In this document: positions 41,320-51,262 of the stretch, one piece after another
Position numbering within the stretch: position 1 is the first letter of the stretch
How the letters are laid out: each line of letters begins with the position of its first letter
IMG/VR virus record: IMGVR_UViG_3300011114_000478
Span: 1 to 52,859 of that record
From: a virus
DNA length: 52,859 nt
Reading direction: 5' to 3' (one strand)
Notes under the pieces: model-generated
What the model saw: only the letters and a program-made list of their open reading frames with translations
The model's database searches: none
Told to the model about the DNA's origin: nothing
Position numbers and translations under genes: made by a program

Positions 41320-43172
41320 TGTGTGGATTTGTAGAAGACATAGTTGGTGGTGTAATTGATGTTATAGGCTCAGTCGCAGAGTTTGTGGTTGACAATGCAT
41401 TTCCTATTATTTCAACTGTAGCATTAAACTATTTTGCACCTGGTCTTGGAGATTTTTTTTCAATTAGTCAGACGGCGGTAAAAGCCATTGGGGGAGCGGC
41501 TATTTCTGCTATGAACGGTGGAAGTATAGCTGACATAGCAACCGCAGGGTTAACTCCATTCTTGCCATCCATCGGAAAATCATTAGGTATTAATCTTGAT
41601 CCAACAGGATTTATTAGCTCTTCAATTGCTGACGTTTTAGGTGACAACGTCGTTTCTAATGTTATATCTAACGCAGTTGGTTCTGCCACAATGGCGGGTT
41701 TAACGGCGGCTGTAACAGGCGGGGATATTTTAAAAGCAGCAGGTATGGCAGGTTTTAGTAGCGCTGTAGGTACTACCTTATCAAAAACATGGGACTCTCT
41801 TAAAGAGTATGCTCCTAAACTAGCACAAACAGAAACTGAAATACAAACAAAATATAACAGAGTACAAGACTCTCAAAGCTTTATAGATCAAGTAAGAAAA
41901 CAACAAGGTATTGTTAATGATCTAGCAGAAGAAATAAACGCTCCTAGCACAAAATACCAACAACTAAAATCAGATTATGATACAAAGTTAGCTCAATATA
42001 ACTCTGCAAAAGACGCTCGAGATGTCACTACAGCAAACAGTATAGCAAAAGAACTTAACGAAAATGTAATACCTACAATTAATGAATTTGTAAACAACTA
42101 TGGGGATTTTTCAGATACATATGTTGATTCAACTTTAATGCCACAATATGAACAAGCTAAATCATATTTGGATAGTTTGATTAATAATAATCAGGGATTG
42201 ATTGATAATTATATCAGCGATATAACAAGCTTAGATACGCTTACAAAGCAATACGATACATTCACAAATAAAATTCAAGCTGATTACTCTAATTTCCAAA
42301 TGGCTGATGCATTATCAAAAGGTGATTACACAAATGCATCTAAATACTACACAGATCTAAATAATTATAATCAAGCTATATTAAAAGTAGAGCCAAATAC
42401 AACAGTTGCTACACCTAATTTAACAGCACAACAAAATACATTCTTGCAAGATTTTTCAAAGGCTACAGATCAGGCGGTTAAAGATCAATTAACTTCGCAA
42501 GCTTCACAACTTTTTGCTGACTATAAAGCTCCTATTACAACAGACACAACGGTTCCTACTACACCTACAACACCTACAACACCAACAACAGGTACGGGAA
42601 CAGGAACATCAACCAATCCATACGAAAATTTACCAAAATTACCTGAAGATGGCATAGGTCAACCTACACCACCTTCCCCCACTACAGGCACAGGAACCAC
42701 GGGAGCAACTACACCTAACATAGGATCAAATTTAACTAACTACCTTACAAATGTTGGAAGCAATCTATTGGGTAATATTACAAAAGGTGTAGTGACCAAT
42801 CAAGTTGTAAACGCAATTTTAGGCAACGATCCTCAAAGACCTTCTTTACCTACTAAACCAAGACCACCATCAAAAGTAGACGTCAGCACATTAAAGCCGT
42901 TTACAGGTGGCTTGCCAAGTAATGTAACATCTAGTGTCACTCCTATTAAAAAAGACCCAAGTACCTTAACACCTTTTACAGGCGCTTTACCTACTACAGG
43001 CGGAACAACAACTACAACACCAACAACACCAACAACACCAAATACTACTACACAAACCCCTACAGGTGGTTTACAATCAAATCAAACTCAAACCCCTCCA
43101 ACTAAAGTGGATGTCAGCAAATTAACGCCCGTTACTGATATGAATTGGCTTAAAAGCTTGGGTATAGCATAA
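41319..43172 (+). CDS. Internal virion or ejection protein with hydrophobic N-terminus
   Basis: A 617-residue protein. The first 160 residues are hydrophobic and Gly/Ala-rich (DIVGGVIDVIGSVAEFVVDNAFPIISTVALNYF...), then a coiled-coil region up to about 390, then Thr/Pro-rich linkers (TTPTTPTTPTTGTGTG) and a C-terminal KVDVSKLTPVTDM repeat of KVDVSTLKPFTGG. The hydrophobic start fits a protein that crosses the cell envelope during DNA injection. It opens a run of four large virion proteins. Confidence 0.65.
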   Translation: MCGFVEDIVGGVIDVIGSVAEFVVDNAFPIISTVALNYFAPGLGDFFSISQTAVKAIGGAAISAMNGGSIADIATAGLTPFLPSIGKSLGINLDPTGFISSSIADVLGDNVVSNVISNAVGSATMAGLTAAVTGGDILKAAGMAGFSSAVGTTLSKTWDSLKEYAPKLAQTETEIQTKYNRVQDSQSFIDQVRKQQGIVNDLAEEINAPSTKYQQLKSDYDTKLAQYNSAKDARDVTTANSIAKELNENVIPTINEFVNNYGDFSDTYVDSTLMPQYEQAKSYLDSLINNNQGLIDNYISDITSLDTLTKQYDTFTNKIQADYSNFQMADALSKGDYTNASKYYTDLNNYNQAILKVEPNTTVATPNLTAQQNTFLQDFSKATDQAVKDQLTSQASQLFADYKAPITTDTTVPTTPTTPTTPTTGTGTGTSTNPYENLPKLPEDGIGQPTPPSPTTGTGTTGATTPNIGSNLTNYLTNVGSNLLGNITKGVVTNQVVNAILGNDPQRPSLPTKPRPPSKVDVSTLKPFTGGLPSNVTSSVTPIKKDPSTLTPFTGALPTTGGTTTTTPTTPTTPNTTTQTPTGGLQSNQTQTPPTKVDVSKLTPVTDMNWLKSLGIA

Positions 43173-43181
43173 GGATAAATT

Positions 43182-45932
43182 ATGGCACTTCCACAATCAG
43201 TCGACCCAACAAGCCTTAACATTAGCGGAAAGCCTGCAATAGCTACAGCGCCAACAACCACAACATCTGTGGGTGCTACAGGCATGCCAATGCCTACTAT
43301 AGCTATGGAAAAGAACGAGGTTCCATTAGGTGCAGGAGCTCTTTTAGGTTATGCGCTAGGTAACTTAATGGGTAATCGAGGTACTGCTTTAACAGGTACG
43401 CCTACGGGACAGACTCCATCAGGACAAACACCTTCAGGTCAAACTCCTTCAGGATCAAAGCCAACAGGATCAACACCAACAGGAAACATAGGAAGTGTAA
43501 ATAGTATAAAATTTCCCGCAGGTACTACACAAGATCAAATTGACGCAATGATTAATCCTTTGACAGGATTGCCATACGGAAAAACAAATGGTCAGTCTAA
43601 CTATGTAATATCAGGCGTCAACATGCAAAACGGTGAGGTTGTTGCATTACCAAACGATAAAATTGGCGGAACAAATCTAGGAACAAATACAGGTAATTTT
43701 GGTTTTGAGGCAGGCACAGGTACAGGCGGTACAACAGGCGGTACTACACAAACAGGTAATCAATACTTTCAAGATTCAAGCGGTAATGTTTATGATGCGG
43801 ATGGCACATTAATCTATTACAATCCAAGTAGTGTTATCTCAGGTGGCACTATGGATGGCGGTGGTTATGATCCAAACGCAGACACAGGATCTGACGCAGG
43901 TCAATTCTTTCAAAGTGATGCAGGTGACATTTACGATTACGCAGGTAATCTTGTTTTAGAGTACGGCAATGGATATTACTACGAACCTGACACAGGAAAT
44001 TATTACGATTCAAACTTTGATGTCGTAGGTGACGACTTTAGCTTCTTCGAAGACTTTATGGGTTTACCTGCTTTTGACTCAAGTATGTATGGTGATCTAG
44101 GTGATTATTTTGATTACGGCAACTACACATCAGGTAGCACAACATATATAAAAGACGGAGGTTCTGTGAAGGGCGGATTAGCAACACCATTATTTAAAAA
44201 AGGCGGATCAGTGCCTAGATTTGCAGAGGGATCTACAGGTGGTATTGATCTTTCTACATACACTAACACAGGTGATCCTCTTGCAAACACAAGCAATCTT
44301 TTAGGTGTAGATAACACAGTAAATTCTAGCAATCTTCTTGGTGTTAATACGCCTGTGGCTACAGCAACAAATTTAACTAACCCTGTAACACAAGACACAT
44401 CACAATCAGGCATAGTAAATACAATTAGTAATTTACTAGGTAATAAAGGCGTATCAGGTGCTTTACTTGGAACACTTATTGCACAATTACTTAACTCTAC
44501 AGAACAACCTGTAAACAAAGGTGTCGACATGACAGCGTTAGGTACATTAAAACCACGCACAACACCAACAGGTCCTGCTCGATTTGTTCCTTACTCAGAA
44601 TACGGTACACCAACTACACCATATGATTACTCACAATTGTATGCAAACTTAGGTGTATCACCTTTTGGCGCAGGTGCGGGAGCGCTCTCTCCAAGTGCAA
44701 CTCCAACCACTCCTACATCTGCCCAACCTGTAACAACACCAACAACACCTACAGGTGGATTGCCTGCTATTACAGCACCAACAACACCGACAACACCTAC
44801 GCAAACAACGCAACAATATTTCCAAGATGCTGACGGCAATATTTATAATGCAAACGGTGATTTAGTTTACGACACAACCACAGGTACAACAACAGCAGTA
44901 GCACAACAAACTGTAGCACCTAGTGGTACAACACAAGCTAGTGTAGCGCCTATGAGCGGTTTAGCTGTGACTACACCTGAAGCTTCATCATCTTATTATT
45001 CTTACGGTTCTGATGTAAATCCCGCGCAAGTATTAAGCTCTAAAAAAGGTGGAGCAATTAAAAAATTTGCTGACGGTGGATTATCAGATTTAGCAGTGAC
45101 ATCTTTATATGACGCAACTAATCCTGATTATGTAAGCGCTCATGAAGCTTTAATAGCGCAACCAAGCATGGCAACAATGAATAATCAATTTGGTACTGTA
45201 GGTTATAACATGGCTTACAACAGTCCTGAAGCTAATGCGTTCTATGATAAATATGCTGTAAGGAATGATGACGGTTCTACATACATAAGCCCTGAAGGTT
45301 TTGAATACTTATATTCAATAGATCCAAGAGCGTATGCAACTGATTCTATCGTACAAGATATGCCTGTAGACGTACCACTAGCTATGGGAAATGCATATGA
45401 TGACTCATCAGACTTTCCAATTAGAACAATGGCAGGTGAAACACCTTTACCTTATGAAAGAGTAACAACTTCAGCACCAACTGATTTTGCTCCTCCTTCA
45501 TTCTCTGATTCACCAACATTTAGATATAGTGGCGCACGCAATCCGTTACTATCAGGTTTAAGCATGACACCAACGCAACCATACAGACTTGCTCAAGGTG
45601 GTTCGCCACATGGAAACGCAAATATACCTGTAACAGAAGGTAATAATCCTAATGTGCCTATAGTACAAGGTAGACAAGATTACAGAAAAGGCGCTTATGT
45701 ACAAGGTGCGGGTGATGGTCAATCTGACGACATTCCTGCAATGCTTGCTGACGGTGAATACGTCATCGATGCAGAAACAGTAGCACAATTAGGCAACGGC
45801 TCAAACAAAGCAGGTGCTAAAATGTTAGACGAATTTAGAGAAAATATTCGCGCACATAAACGTAGCGCACCCACACATAAAATACCGCCAAAAAGCAAAT
45901 CTGCATTGGCATATCTTAAAGGAGCAAAATAA
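43182..45932 (+). CDS. Large virion protein with conserved C-terminal domain and Gly-Gly motifs
   Basis: A 916-residue low-complexity protein. It contains GQTPSGQTPSGQTPSG repeats, acidic Asp/Tyr/Gly-rich stretches, and Lys/Gly-Gly motifs (KDGGSVKGG, KKGGSVPRFAEG, KKGGAIKKFADGG). The last 100 residues (GAGDGQSDDIPAMLADGEYVIDAETVAQLGNGSNKAGAKML) match a C-terminal domain I recall in podoviral internal proteins. It probably rides inside the capsid and is ejected with DNA. Confidence 0.65.
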   Translation: MALPQSVDPTSLNISGKPAIATAPTTTTSVGATGMPMPTIAMEKNEVPLGAGALLGYALGNLMGNRGTALTGTPTGQTPSGQTPSGQTPSGSKPTGSTPTGNIGSVNSIKFPAGTTQDQIDAMINPLTGLPYGKTNGQSNYVISGVNMQNGEVVALPNDKIGGTNLGTNTGNFGFEAGTGTGGTTGGTTQTGNQYFQDSSGNVYDADGTLIYYNPSSVISGGTMDGGGYDPNADTGSDAGQFFQSDAGDIYDYAGNLVLEYGNGYYYEPDTGNYYDSNFDVVGDDFSFFEDFMGLPAFDSSMYGDLGDYFDYGNYTSGSTTYIKDGGSVKGGLATPLFKKGGSVPRFAEGSTGGIDLSTYTNTGDPLANTSNLLGVDNTVNSSNLLGVNTPVATATNLTNPVTQDTSQSGIVNTISNLLGNKGVSGALLGTLIAQLLNSTEQPVNKGVDMTALGTLKPRTTPTGPARFVPYSEYGTPTTPYDYSQLYANLGVSPFGAGAGALSPSATPTTPTSAQPVTTPTTPTGGLPAITAPTTPTTPTQTTQQYFQDADGNIYNANGDLVYDTTTGTTTAVAQQTVAPSGTTQASVAPMSGLAVTTPEASSSYYSYGSDVNPAQVLSSKKGGAIKKFADGGLSDLAVTSLYDATNPDYVSAHEALIAQPSMATMNNQFGTVGYNMAYNSPEANAFYDKYAVRNDDGSTYISPEGFEYLYSIDPRAYATDSIVQDMPVDVPLAMGNAYDDSSDFPIRTMAGETPLPYERVTTSAPTDFAPPSFSDSPTFRYSGARNPLLSGLSMTPTQPYRLAQGGSPHGNANIPVTEGNNPNVPIVQGRQDYRKGAYVQGAGDGQSDDIPAMLADGEYVIDAETVAQLGNGSNKAGAKMLDEFRENIRAHKRSAPTHKIPPKSKSALAYLKGAK

Positions 45933-46984
45933 TGGCTGATATATTTCAAGGCGCGCCGTTACCCGCAGTAACCACTACTAAACAAGATCAGACGGTCTTA
46001 CCTGAGTTTTATACTAACTATTTACAAGACATTGCAAATATTGGTACAGGCGCTGTTCAGCAAGGTGGTGTAGCAGGATTCTCTCCTTTACAACAACAAG
46101 CATTTCAAATGGCACCTAATGTTGCATTTAGTGGCGCACAAACAGCAGGTGACGCGGCTTCTCTATTAGGCGCGGCGGGTACAACAGCAGCTCCGACTAT
46201 GGTTGGTGCATATATGAATCCATACACTCGCAATGTTGTGGATGAAATGTCACGCTTACAACAACAAAATATTCAACGTAGTGTTTTACCTGCGTTAAGA
46301 GGTGCAGGCGTAGGTTCAGGCAGTTTTGGATCAACTCGACAAGCTAACGTAACAGGTCAAGCACTAGCTGATATGCAACGTAATCTATTAGGCAAACAAT
46401 ACGAAGCATTATATTCAGGTTATGGTGACGCGATGAAAGCCGCGCAAACCGACTTAAACCGTCAAATGCAAGCAGGTCAAGGCTTAGGTAATGTAGCTCA
46501 ACAACAATACAGCATTGGTACAGGCGGTCTTAAAACACTTGAAGAGTTAGGCGGTCAACAACAAGCGCTAGGTCAAAAACAACTAGACTATCCAATGATT
46601 CAAGCACAAAACCTTGCTAAACTATTTACAGGGTTAAGTCTTCCTACAGGTACAACAACACAAACAACAGGACCAGGGCAAGCAGGTCAGTATTCATTAA
46701 GCCCGTTATCACAAATTAGTGGCTTACTCACGGGTCTTGGTGCATTTATGGGTACACCTTCAGGTACAACAGGAACTACAGGAACAACACAACAACAATC
46801 AGGTTTAGCTAGTATTTTAGGCTTACCGCAAGCGGCTTTTGATCAACTTATGAGTCTTGGTAGAAGTATTGGTTTACCTCTTGCTGAAGGTGGTACTGTA
46901 GGTTACGCAAAAGGTGGCAAAGTAAAACCTGTACCTGTGAACTTTCAAAACTATTTAAAACATAAAGCAAAAAGGAATTCATAA
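45932..46984 (+). CDS. Internal virion protein
   Basis: A 350-residue Gln/Ala/Gly-rich protein with YMNPYTRNVVDEMSRLQQQNIQRSVLPALRGAGVGSGSFGS, a block I recall from podoviral internal virion proteins, and a helical Gln-rich middle. The C-terminal AEGGTVGYAKGGKVKPV carries the shared Gly-Gly motif. TAATG coupling at both ends. Confidence 0.65.
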   Translation: MADIFQGAPLPAVTTTKQDQTVLPEFYTNYLQDIANIGTGAVQQGGVAGFSPLQQQAFQMAPNVAFSGAQTAGDAASLLGAAGTTAAPTMVGAYMNPYTRNVVDEMSRLQQQNIQRSVLPALRGAGVGSGSFGSTRQANVTGQALADMQRNLLGKQYEALYSGYGDAMKAAQTDLNRQMQAGQGLGNVAQQQYSIGTGGLKTLEELGGQQQALGQKQLDYPMIQAQNLAKLFTGLSLPTGTTTQTTGPGQAGQYSLSPLSQISGLLTGLGAFMGTPSGTTGTTGTTQQQSGLASILGLPQAAFDQLMSLGRSIGLPLAEGGTVGYAKGGKVKPVPVNFQNYLKHKAKRNS

Positions 46985-48609
46985 TGGCTGACGATATTCA
47001 AGGCGGGTTAAACGCAGTCACTCAACCTGAAGAACCTATTACACCTGCTGTACAAGAAACTTCAGAAGAAGCTCTTTACAAAGGTGACGCTACTGAGCGA
47101 TTAAGAAAGCAAAGACTTGCTTATGATCAGCATCTTCAAAAGATGATTGAAAGCTTCAAAGGTAGAACAGCTAATCTAGGATATGATCCTAAAATGTTAG
47201 CGCTATCTAAAGGTTTCCTAACGCCTGGTAAGACAGGTAACTTCTTTGAGAGCTTAGGTAGTGCTTTTGAAGGTTACGGTCAAGCCGCGCAAGAAGAACA
47301 AAAATTAAAACTAGAAGATGAATTGACTAGAGAAAAGCTTTTAGGTTTGCAACTCGGTCAAACAGAAAAAGACTATGCGCTTGAAAAAGAATTAAAAGGC
47401 AAACAGTATTTACAAGATATAGTATCAGGCAAAATTGGCAGAACAGGCGCTCCAACAACTGTAGCTCGTACAGAAAAGTTATCTGTACCTGACGCATATA
47501 GCCTCATTGAAGGAGCACAAGACCCAAGAAGTGGCGTAAGAATTACTAAAGAAATGATTGTAGCCGCTCCGACAAAAGAGACACAAGCTATTTTAGAAAA
47601 GCTTTATGACAATCAACAAAAAGAACTTGAGCTTGAACAAAAAGAATTTGGCTCAACAAAAATAACTTTACCTGTCATTGGTGAACCAACAGAAAACATT
47701 ACCATCAAACAAGCTAAAGAAATTGAAAAGTTAGATAGAGCAACAAGAGATATGCCTATTGAAGAGCGTACAGCTATATTTAATCAGTATTACCAAGACA
47801 AAGGTATTTTAGGTAGAAGACCTGTCGTATCCCCAACAGGAAAAACAACTGAGCAATTTGAAACTCCACAACAAAGAGCAACAAGAGTTGAAGGCGAAAA
47901 AGAAACAGTCAAAGAAACTGCAAAAGCAAACGTAAAAGATATTGAGTTTCTTGAAACAAGGCGTGATAGCGCTGTCGATCAAATTAATGATGCTAAAGCT
48001 GTTTACACGATTGCAACTAACCCACAAACTAAAAATGCGTTTGGTATCTTAGCCAAGCCAGGCGTTGCAACAGCATTCGGCGAATTAATTCGTGAACCAC
48101 TTAAATTTGGTGACATCAGCGTAGGTGTTTCTAATATTGAAAACATTATTCGTAAGGCAGGTGGTACGCAAGAAGAGATTAACGCTGCGGCTATTGTTGC
48201 TAGAAACATAGCTAAACTTGAATTAGGTTTCAGTCAAGCGTTTAAAGGTCAAGGTCAAGTATCTGATAACGAACGACTCATTGTGCGTAACGTAGGTCCA
48301 CAAATTTCAGACAATCCAAAAGTAGCCGCGCTCAAAGCAGAAAGTATTATTGCACGCGCTGAGTTCGATAATGCTATGGCAACCAAATTTGCACAGTGGC
48401 AAGAGTCTCATCCAAATGGTACTGTAAGACAATTCAAGGGATCGCCTGAATATAATACAATTAAGGTAGGTTACGATAATAAGCTTGGTAATCTATTATC
48501 TAAATACGGTATGACGCCTGCACGAGTAGGAACTGAAAAGTCAACATCAGAACCTAAAAAAGGCGGAAGTCTTTGGGAAGCTATACAAAGAGCTAAGGAA
48601 AGTGAATAA
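46984..48609 (+). CDS. Internal virion protein, helical
   Basis: A 541-residue, mostly helical charged protein with several coiled-coil stretches (EEQKLKLEDELTREKLLGLQLGQTEKDYALEKELKGKQ). A C-terminal EPKKGGSLWEAIQRAKESE carries the Gly-Gly motif. Its size and position between the other virion proteins and the transglycosylase suit an ejected internal core protein. Confidence 0.65.
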   Translation: MADDIQGGLNAVTQPEEPITPAVQETSEEALYKGDATERLRKQRLAYDQHLQKMIESFKGRTANLGYDPKMLALSKGFLTPGKTGNFFESLGSAFEGYGQAAQEEQKLKLEDELTREKLLGLQLGQTEKDYALEKELKGKQYLQDIVSGKIGRTGAPTTVARTEKLSVPDAYSLIEGAQDPRSGVRITKEMIVAAPTKETQAILEKLYDNQQKELELEQKEFGSTKITLPVIGEPTENITIKQAKEIEKLDRATRDMPIEERTAIFNQYYQDKGILGRRPVVSPTGKTTEQFETPQQRATRVEGEKETVKETAKANVKDIEFLETRRDSAVDQINDAKAVYTIATNPQTKNAFGILAKPGVATAFGELIREPLKFGDISVGVSNIENIIRKAGGTQEEINAAAIVARNIAKLELGFSQAFKGQGQVSDNERLIVRNVGPQISDNPKVAALKAESIIARAEFDNAMATKFAQWQESHPNGTVRQFKGSPEYNTIKVGYDNKLGNLLSKYGMTPARVGTEKSTSEPKKGGSLWEAIQRAKESE

Positions 48610-48611
48610 CT

Positions 48612-49853
48612 ATGGAAATGGATTTCACAAAAGTTAAGCTTAATAAAGAACAACAAAATAACGCGTTCTTAATTGGCTCTAAAGCGCAAGAGGTAGGCAT
48701 CGATCCTGATCTTGCATTGGCTTTTGCTTGGCGTGAAAATAAATTTCAAACTAAAGGTAAATCTCCTAAAGGTGCTACAGGTGTTATGCAAGTCATGCCT
48801 GCTAACGCCAAAGCGTATGGTTACGCCGTAGAAGATTTACAAGATCCTAATCACAACATAGATATTGGATTAAAACTATTTAAAGAAAATTTAGATATGT
48901 TTGATGGCAATGAAAGAGCTGCGCTTGTTGCTTATAACGCCAATCCTAACGTAGCTAAACGCTATTTAAAAAATGGTGAAGATCCTAATGTTATTCCTGA
49001 AGAGACTAGAACATATTTAGAAGACATTCATAGCGTGCGTCCATTAGTAGCTACAGGTGAAGTAGCGCAAGTTGAAGATGAAAATTTTACACCTGTAGAA
49101 CCTCTGCCTGAGCATTTAGATGCAGAACCAAAAACTCTTGAAGAAAGAAGTCCTATTGACAAAGCAATACTTCCTGCGACAGGAGCAGGCTTAGGTACAG
49201 CAATAGGCTTTGGTGAATACATGGGTAATAAGCCTAAAGCATCTGCTACAGGCGTACCTCCAACCGATCCTAGATTTGGCACACAACCTGAGTTTGGCAC
49301 ATCAGGTCGCGCAAGAGAAGCGGGATTTAATTTAGAGACTCAACGTCGAGCAGAACAAGCCGCGAAAAATAAAGAAATTATTGAGCGTATGAGAAGGTCA
49401 GGCATTATCCTTCAAGATAGCCCTGTATTAAAGATGGGTCCTTTAACGTCTACAGATACAGGTTTATTAGTACCTCCACAAGCTTTAGCTGAAAAAGAAG
49501 TCAAGCCACTTACAAGAGGTCAAAGATTTAAAGAAGGACTGAAAGCACTTCCAAGAGGTATTGGTGAATTTATTGGAAAGCATTCACGCGTTACAGGTCC
49601 ATTAGCAGGCTTAGGCGCAGGATACTCGGCTGAACAAGCTAGAGAAAGATTTGAAAAAGGTCAGATTGGTGGTGGATTATTATCTGCCGCTGAAGCACTT
49701 ACAGCAGGTACGGCACTTACACCCGCAGTTCCCGCTCCCGTAAGAGGTGTTGCAGGCGCGTTAAGCATTCCGTTAGCAGGCGCTGAATACTTGTATAGTA
49801 AGTATGGTCCTCAATACGAAAGTGTCACTAAACGCTTCCCGTCTAAAGACTAA
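48612..49853 (+). CDS. Virion lytic transglycosylase (SLT-type)
   Basis: A 413-residue protein whose first 110 residues are an SLT domain: AFAWREN with catalytic Glu42, GATGVMQVMPANAKAYG near 55-70, and AALVAYNANPNVAKRYL near 96-112. It cuts peptidoglycan so DNA can pass the cell wall. The rest is low-complexity with Ala/Gly-rich hydrophobic stretches that may enter the membrane. It is the last rightward gene and ends in a four-base overlap with the leftward SprT-like gene. Confidence 0.85.
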   Translation: MEMDFTKVKLNKEQQNNAFLIGSKAQEVGIDPDLALAFAWRENKFQTKGKSPKGATGVMQVMPANAKAYGYAVEDLQDPNHNIDIGLKLFKENLDMFDGNERAALVAYNANPNVAKRYLKNGEDPNVIPEETRTYLEDIHSVRPLVATGEVAQVEDENFTPVEPLPEHLDAEPKTLEERSPIDKAILPATGAGLGTAIGFGEYMGNKPKASATGVPPTDPRFGTQPEFGTSGRAREAGFNLETQRRAEQAAKNKEIIERMRRSGIILQDSPVLKMGPLTSTDTGLLVPPQALAEKEVKPLTRGQRFKEGLKALPRGIGEFIGKHSRVTGPLAGLGAGYSAEQARERFEKGQIGGGLLSAAEALTAGTALTPAVPAPVRGVAGALSIPLAGAEYLYSKYGPQYESVTKRFPSKD

Positions 49854-50194
49854 AGTTCTTTTGGGTCAAACCCATAAATAGCAGCTATCTTAGCTGTCCA
49901 AGCTTTAAACGTCTTATCATGTTTGTCATAGTGTGACTTACCTTCTAGGTAAAGTAACATATGCACCATTTCATGAATGATGGTCTTACATATATTTTCG
50001 AAGTGATCTTGTCTTGCTAGTGACACGGTGATGCGATGTGGCTCAGGTTCATACTCTCCAAGCACATCCTCTCGGTCTGATATGATCCATTTAATCTGTG
50101 AAGGTCTAGGCATTTCAATCTTGTCGAACGGAGGTAGTTTACATAGCAATGTGTAAATTGCTTTGCAGTGCTCTTCTGTTCGTAAGACTGTCAT
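49850..50194 (-). CDS. SprT-like zinc metallopeptidase
   Basis: A 114-residue protein with HEMVH at residues 74-78 and further His residues (HYDKHDKTF, His92), the layout of SprT-like proteases. It ends the leftward block, overlapping the stop of the transglycosylase by four bases, so no intergenic terminator separates the converging units. Possible roles are DNA-protein crosslink repair or clearing a host protein. The call is by motif. Confidence 0.8.
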   Translation of the reverse strand: MTVLRTEEHCKAIYTLLCKLPPFDKIEMPRPSQIKWIISDREDVLGEYEPEPHRITVSLARQDHFENICKTIIHEMVHMLLYLEGKSHYDKHDKTFKAWTAKIAAIYGFDPKEL

Positions 50195-50397
50195 GTTTTA
50201 TACCATCTCCAAGTTTTGCTGTGCATACCTGCTTTGACCTTTGGCGGTAGTTTAATTAACCCCAAAGCCTCTAATTCATCAAGCTTATGATTGTTGATAC
50301 CTGTTGCTATTTTAATGCCATTGCGAGTTGTATTTTCGTACTTTTGCATATGCGCATTAACTATTTGCGCTAATTCTTCTACTGTTCTTTTCTTCAT
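50191..50397 (-). CDS. Hypothetical small protein, possibly winged-helix
   Basis: A 68-residue basic protein (TVEELAQIVNAHMQKYENTTRNGIKIATGINNHKLDELEALGLIKLPPK). The helix-helix-helix pattern with a C-terminal Trp/Lys/Tyr end resembles a small winged helix, weakly. It overlaps SprT-like by four bases. Confidence 0.55.
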   Translation of the reverse strand: MKKRTVEELAQIVNAHMQKYENTTRNGIKIATGINNHKLDELEALGLIKLPPKVKAGMHSKTWRWYKT

Positions 50398-50400
50398 TAT

Positions 50401-50616
50401 CTAGTGTATTTGTTTCGGTACTATGACAGTTTGACTATTTAAGTGATCTACAAGGGCATCAAAATCATCTTCGTAACCCTCGGAAGCGCTTAACATTCTC
50501 AATCTTGAATTGATGATCGCACTTAAATCAATCGGATTGATCTTAAAAGACTGCGTTTCCTTCATAAGGAATGCGTCTACATCGTTAGCGATTTGTACTA
50601 TTTGATCGTCGGTCAT
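50401..50616 (-). CDS. Hypothetical acidic protein
   Basis: A 71-residue acidic protein (TDDQIVQIANDVDAFLMKETQSFKINPIDLSAIINSRLRML) with no family I recognise. It is ATGA-coupled to the gene upstream of it on this strand. Confidence 0.55.
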   Translation of the reverse strand: MTDDQIVQIANDVDAFLMKETQSFKINPIDLSAIINSRLRMLSASEGYEDDFDALVDHLNSQTVIVPKQIH

Positions 50617-50861
50617 CTTGAGTTAAACTTCCCTTCTTCGAAGCATTGTAAATGGCTTTTGATAAAAAGGCGCGGACGCACCTCTTCCCATAATTCACCG
50701 TCAACGCACTTGATGCGTTTGTCTTTGAGTGGCTTCGGTTCAAATTTATTTATTGTGATGTCCACACTTACAAGCATCATAGTGGTAACGGCTACAGTTC
50801 CTATGATACCAAATATCCATTCCCTATTGGTCATATATTTATCCTCAAAATCTATAGACAT
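50613..50861 (-). CDS. Small single-pass membrane protein
   Basis: An 82-residue protein with a hydrophobic helix (WIFGIIGTVAVTTMMLVSVDITI) after a short charged start, and two cysteines in the C-terminal part (IKCVDGELWEE, LQCFEEG). Membrane-anchored, possibly related to lysis since it is next to the SleB-like gene. An in-frame ATG at residue 10 is an alternative start. Confidence 0.55.
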   Translation of the reverse strand: MSIDFEDKYMTNREWIFGIIGTVAVTTMMLVSVDITINKFEPKPLKDKRIKCVDGELWEEVRPRLFIKSHLQCFEEGKFNSR

Positions 50862-51226
50862 TAGTAAAAAATGTGATTATTGATGACTACTTTGATTGGT
50901 TTGCGATGTGCCCATACGGGCTTTGGAATTGATTTTTCATGAAAGTAATTGGCTCCTTTCGATGTGTCGTGCACTTTTAACGACAGTATTTTTTCTGCAA
51001 GTAATATAAAAGGTCTCAGTTCGTAAGAGCCACGCTCAGGTGGCTTTATCTTACCATACCAAGAAAACTGCATAGGTCTTGCCATCTCTGTACAAACTTT
51101 TTTTGGATTAAAGTCAGCGCGTCGATACAAAACCATTCCTACGGCGATTTGACCTGCCTGAGGCTCACCGCGTGCCTCCATGAACATTGTCTGCGCCAAG
51201 CATGTTAGCGCTAGAGTTTCTATCAT
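50861..51226 (-). CDS. SleB-like cell wall hydrolase
   Basis: A 121-residue protein with CLAQTMFMEARGEPQAGQIAVGMVLYRRA, where Glu17 and Glu21 match the catalytic EARGE motif of SleB-type peptidoglycan hydrolases, and GANYFHEKSIPKPVWAH plus NHIFY at the end, also typical. It is a second wall-degrading enzyme besides the GH24 lysozyme and the virion transglycosylase. An AAAAAGGAGG site lies just before the start. No classical signal peptide is seen, only a moderately hydrophobic start. Confidence 0.85.
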   Translation of the reverse strand: MIETLALTCLAQTMFMEARGEPQAGQIAVGMVLYRRADFNPKKVCTEMARPMQFSWYGKIKPPERGSYELRPFILLAEKILSLKVHDTSKGANYFHEKSIPKPVWAHRKPIKVVINNHIFY

Positions 51227-51262
51227 GATTACCTCCTTTTTAAAGGCTCTTTGCGAGAGAGC

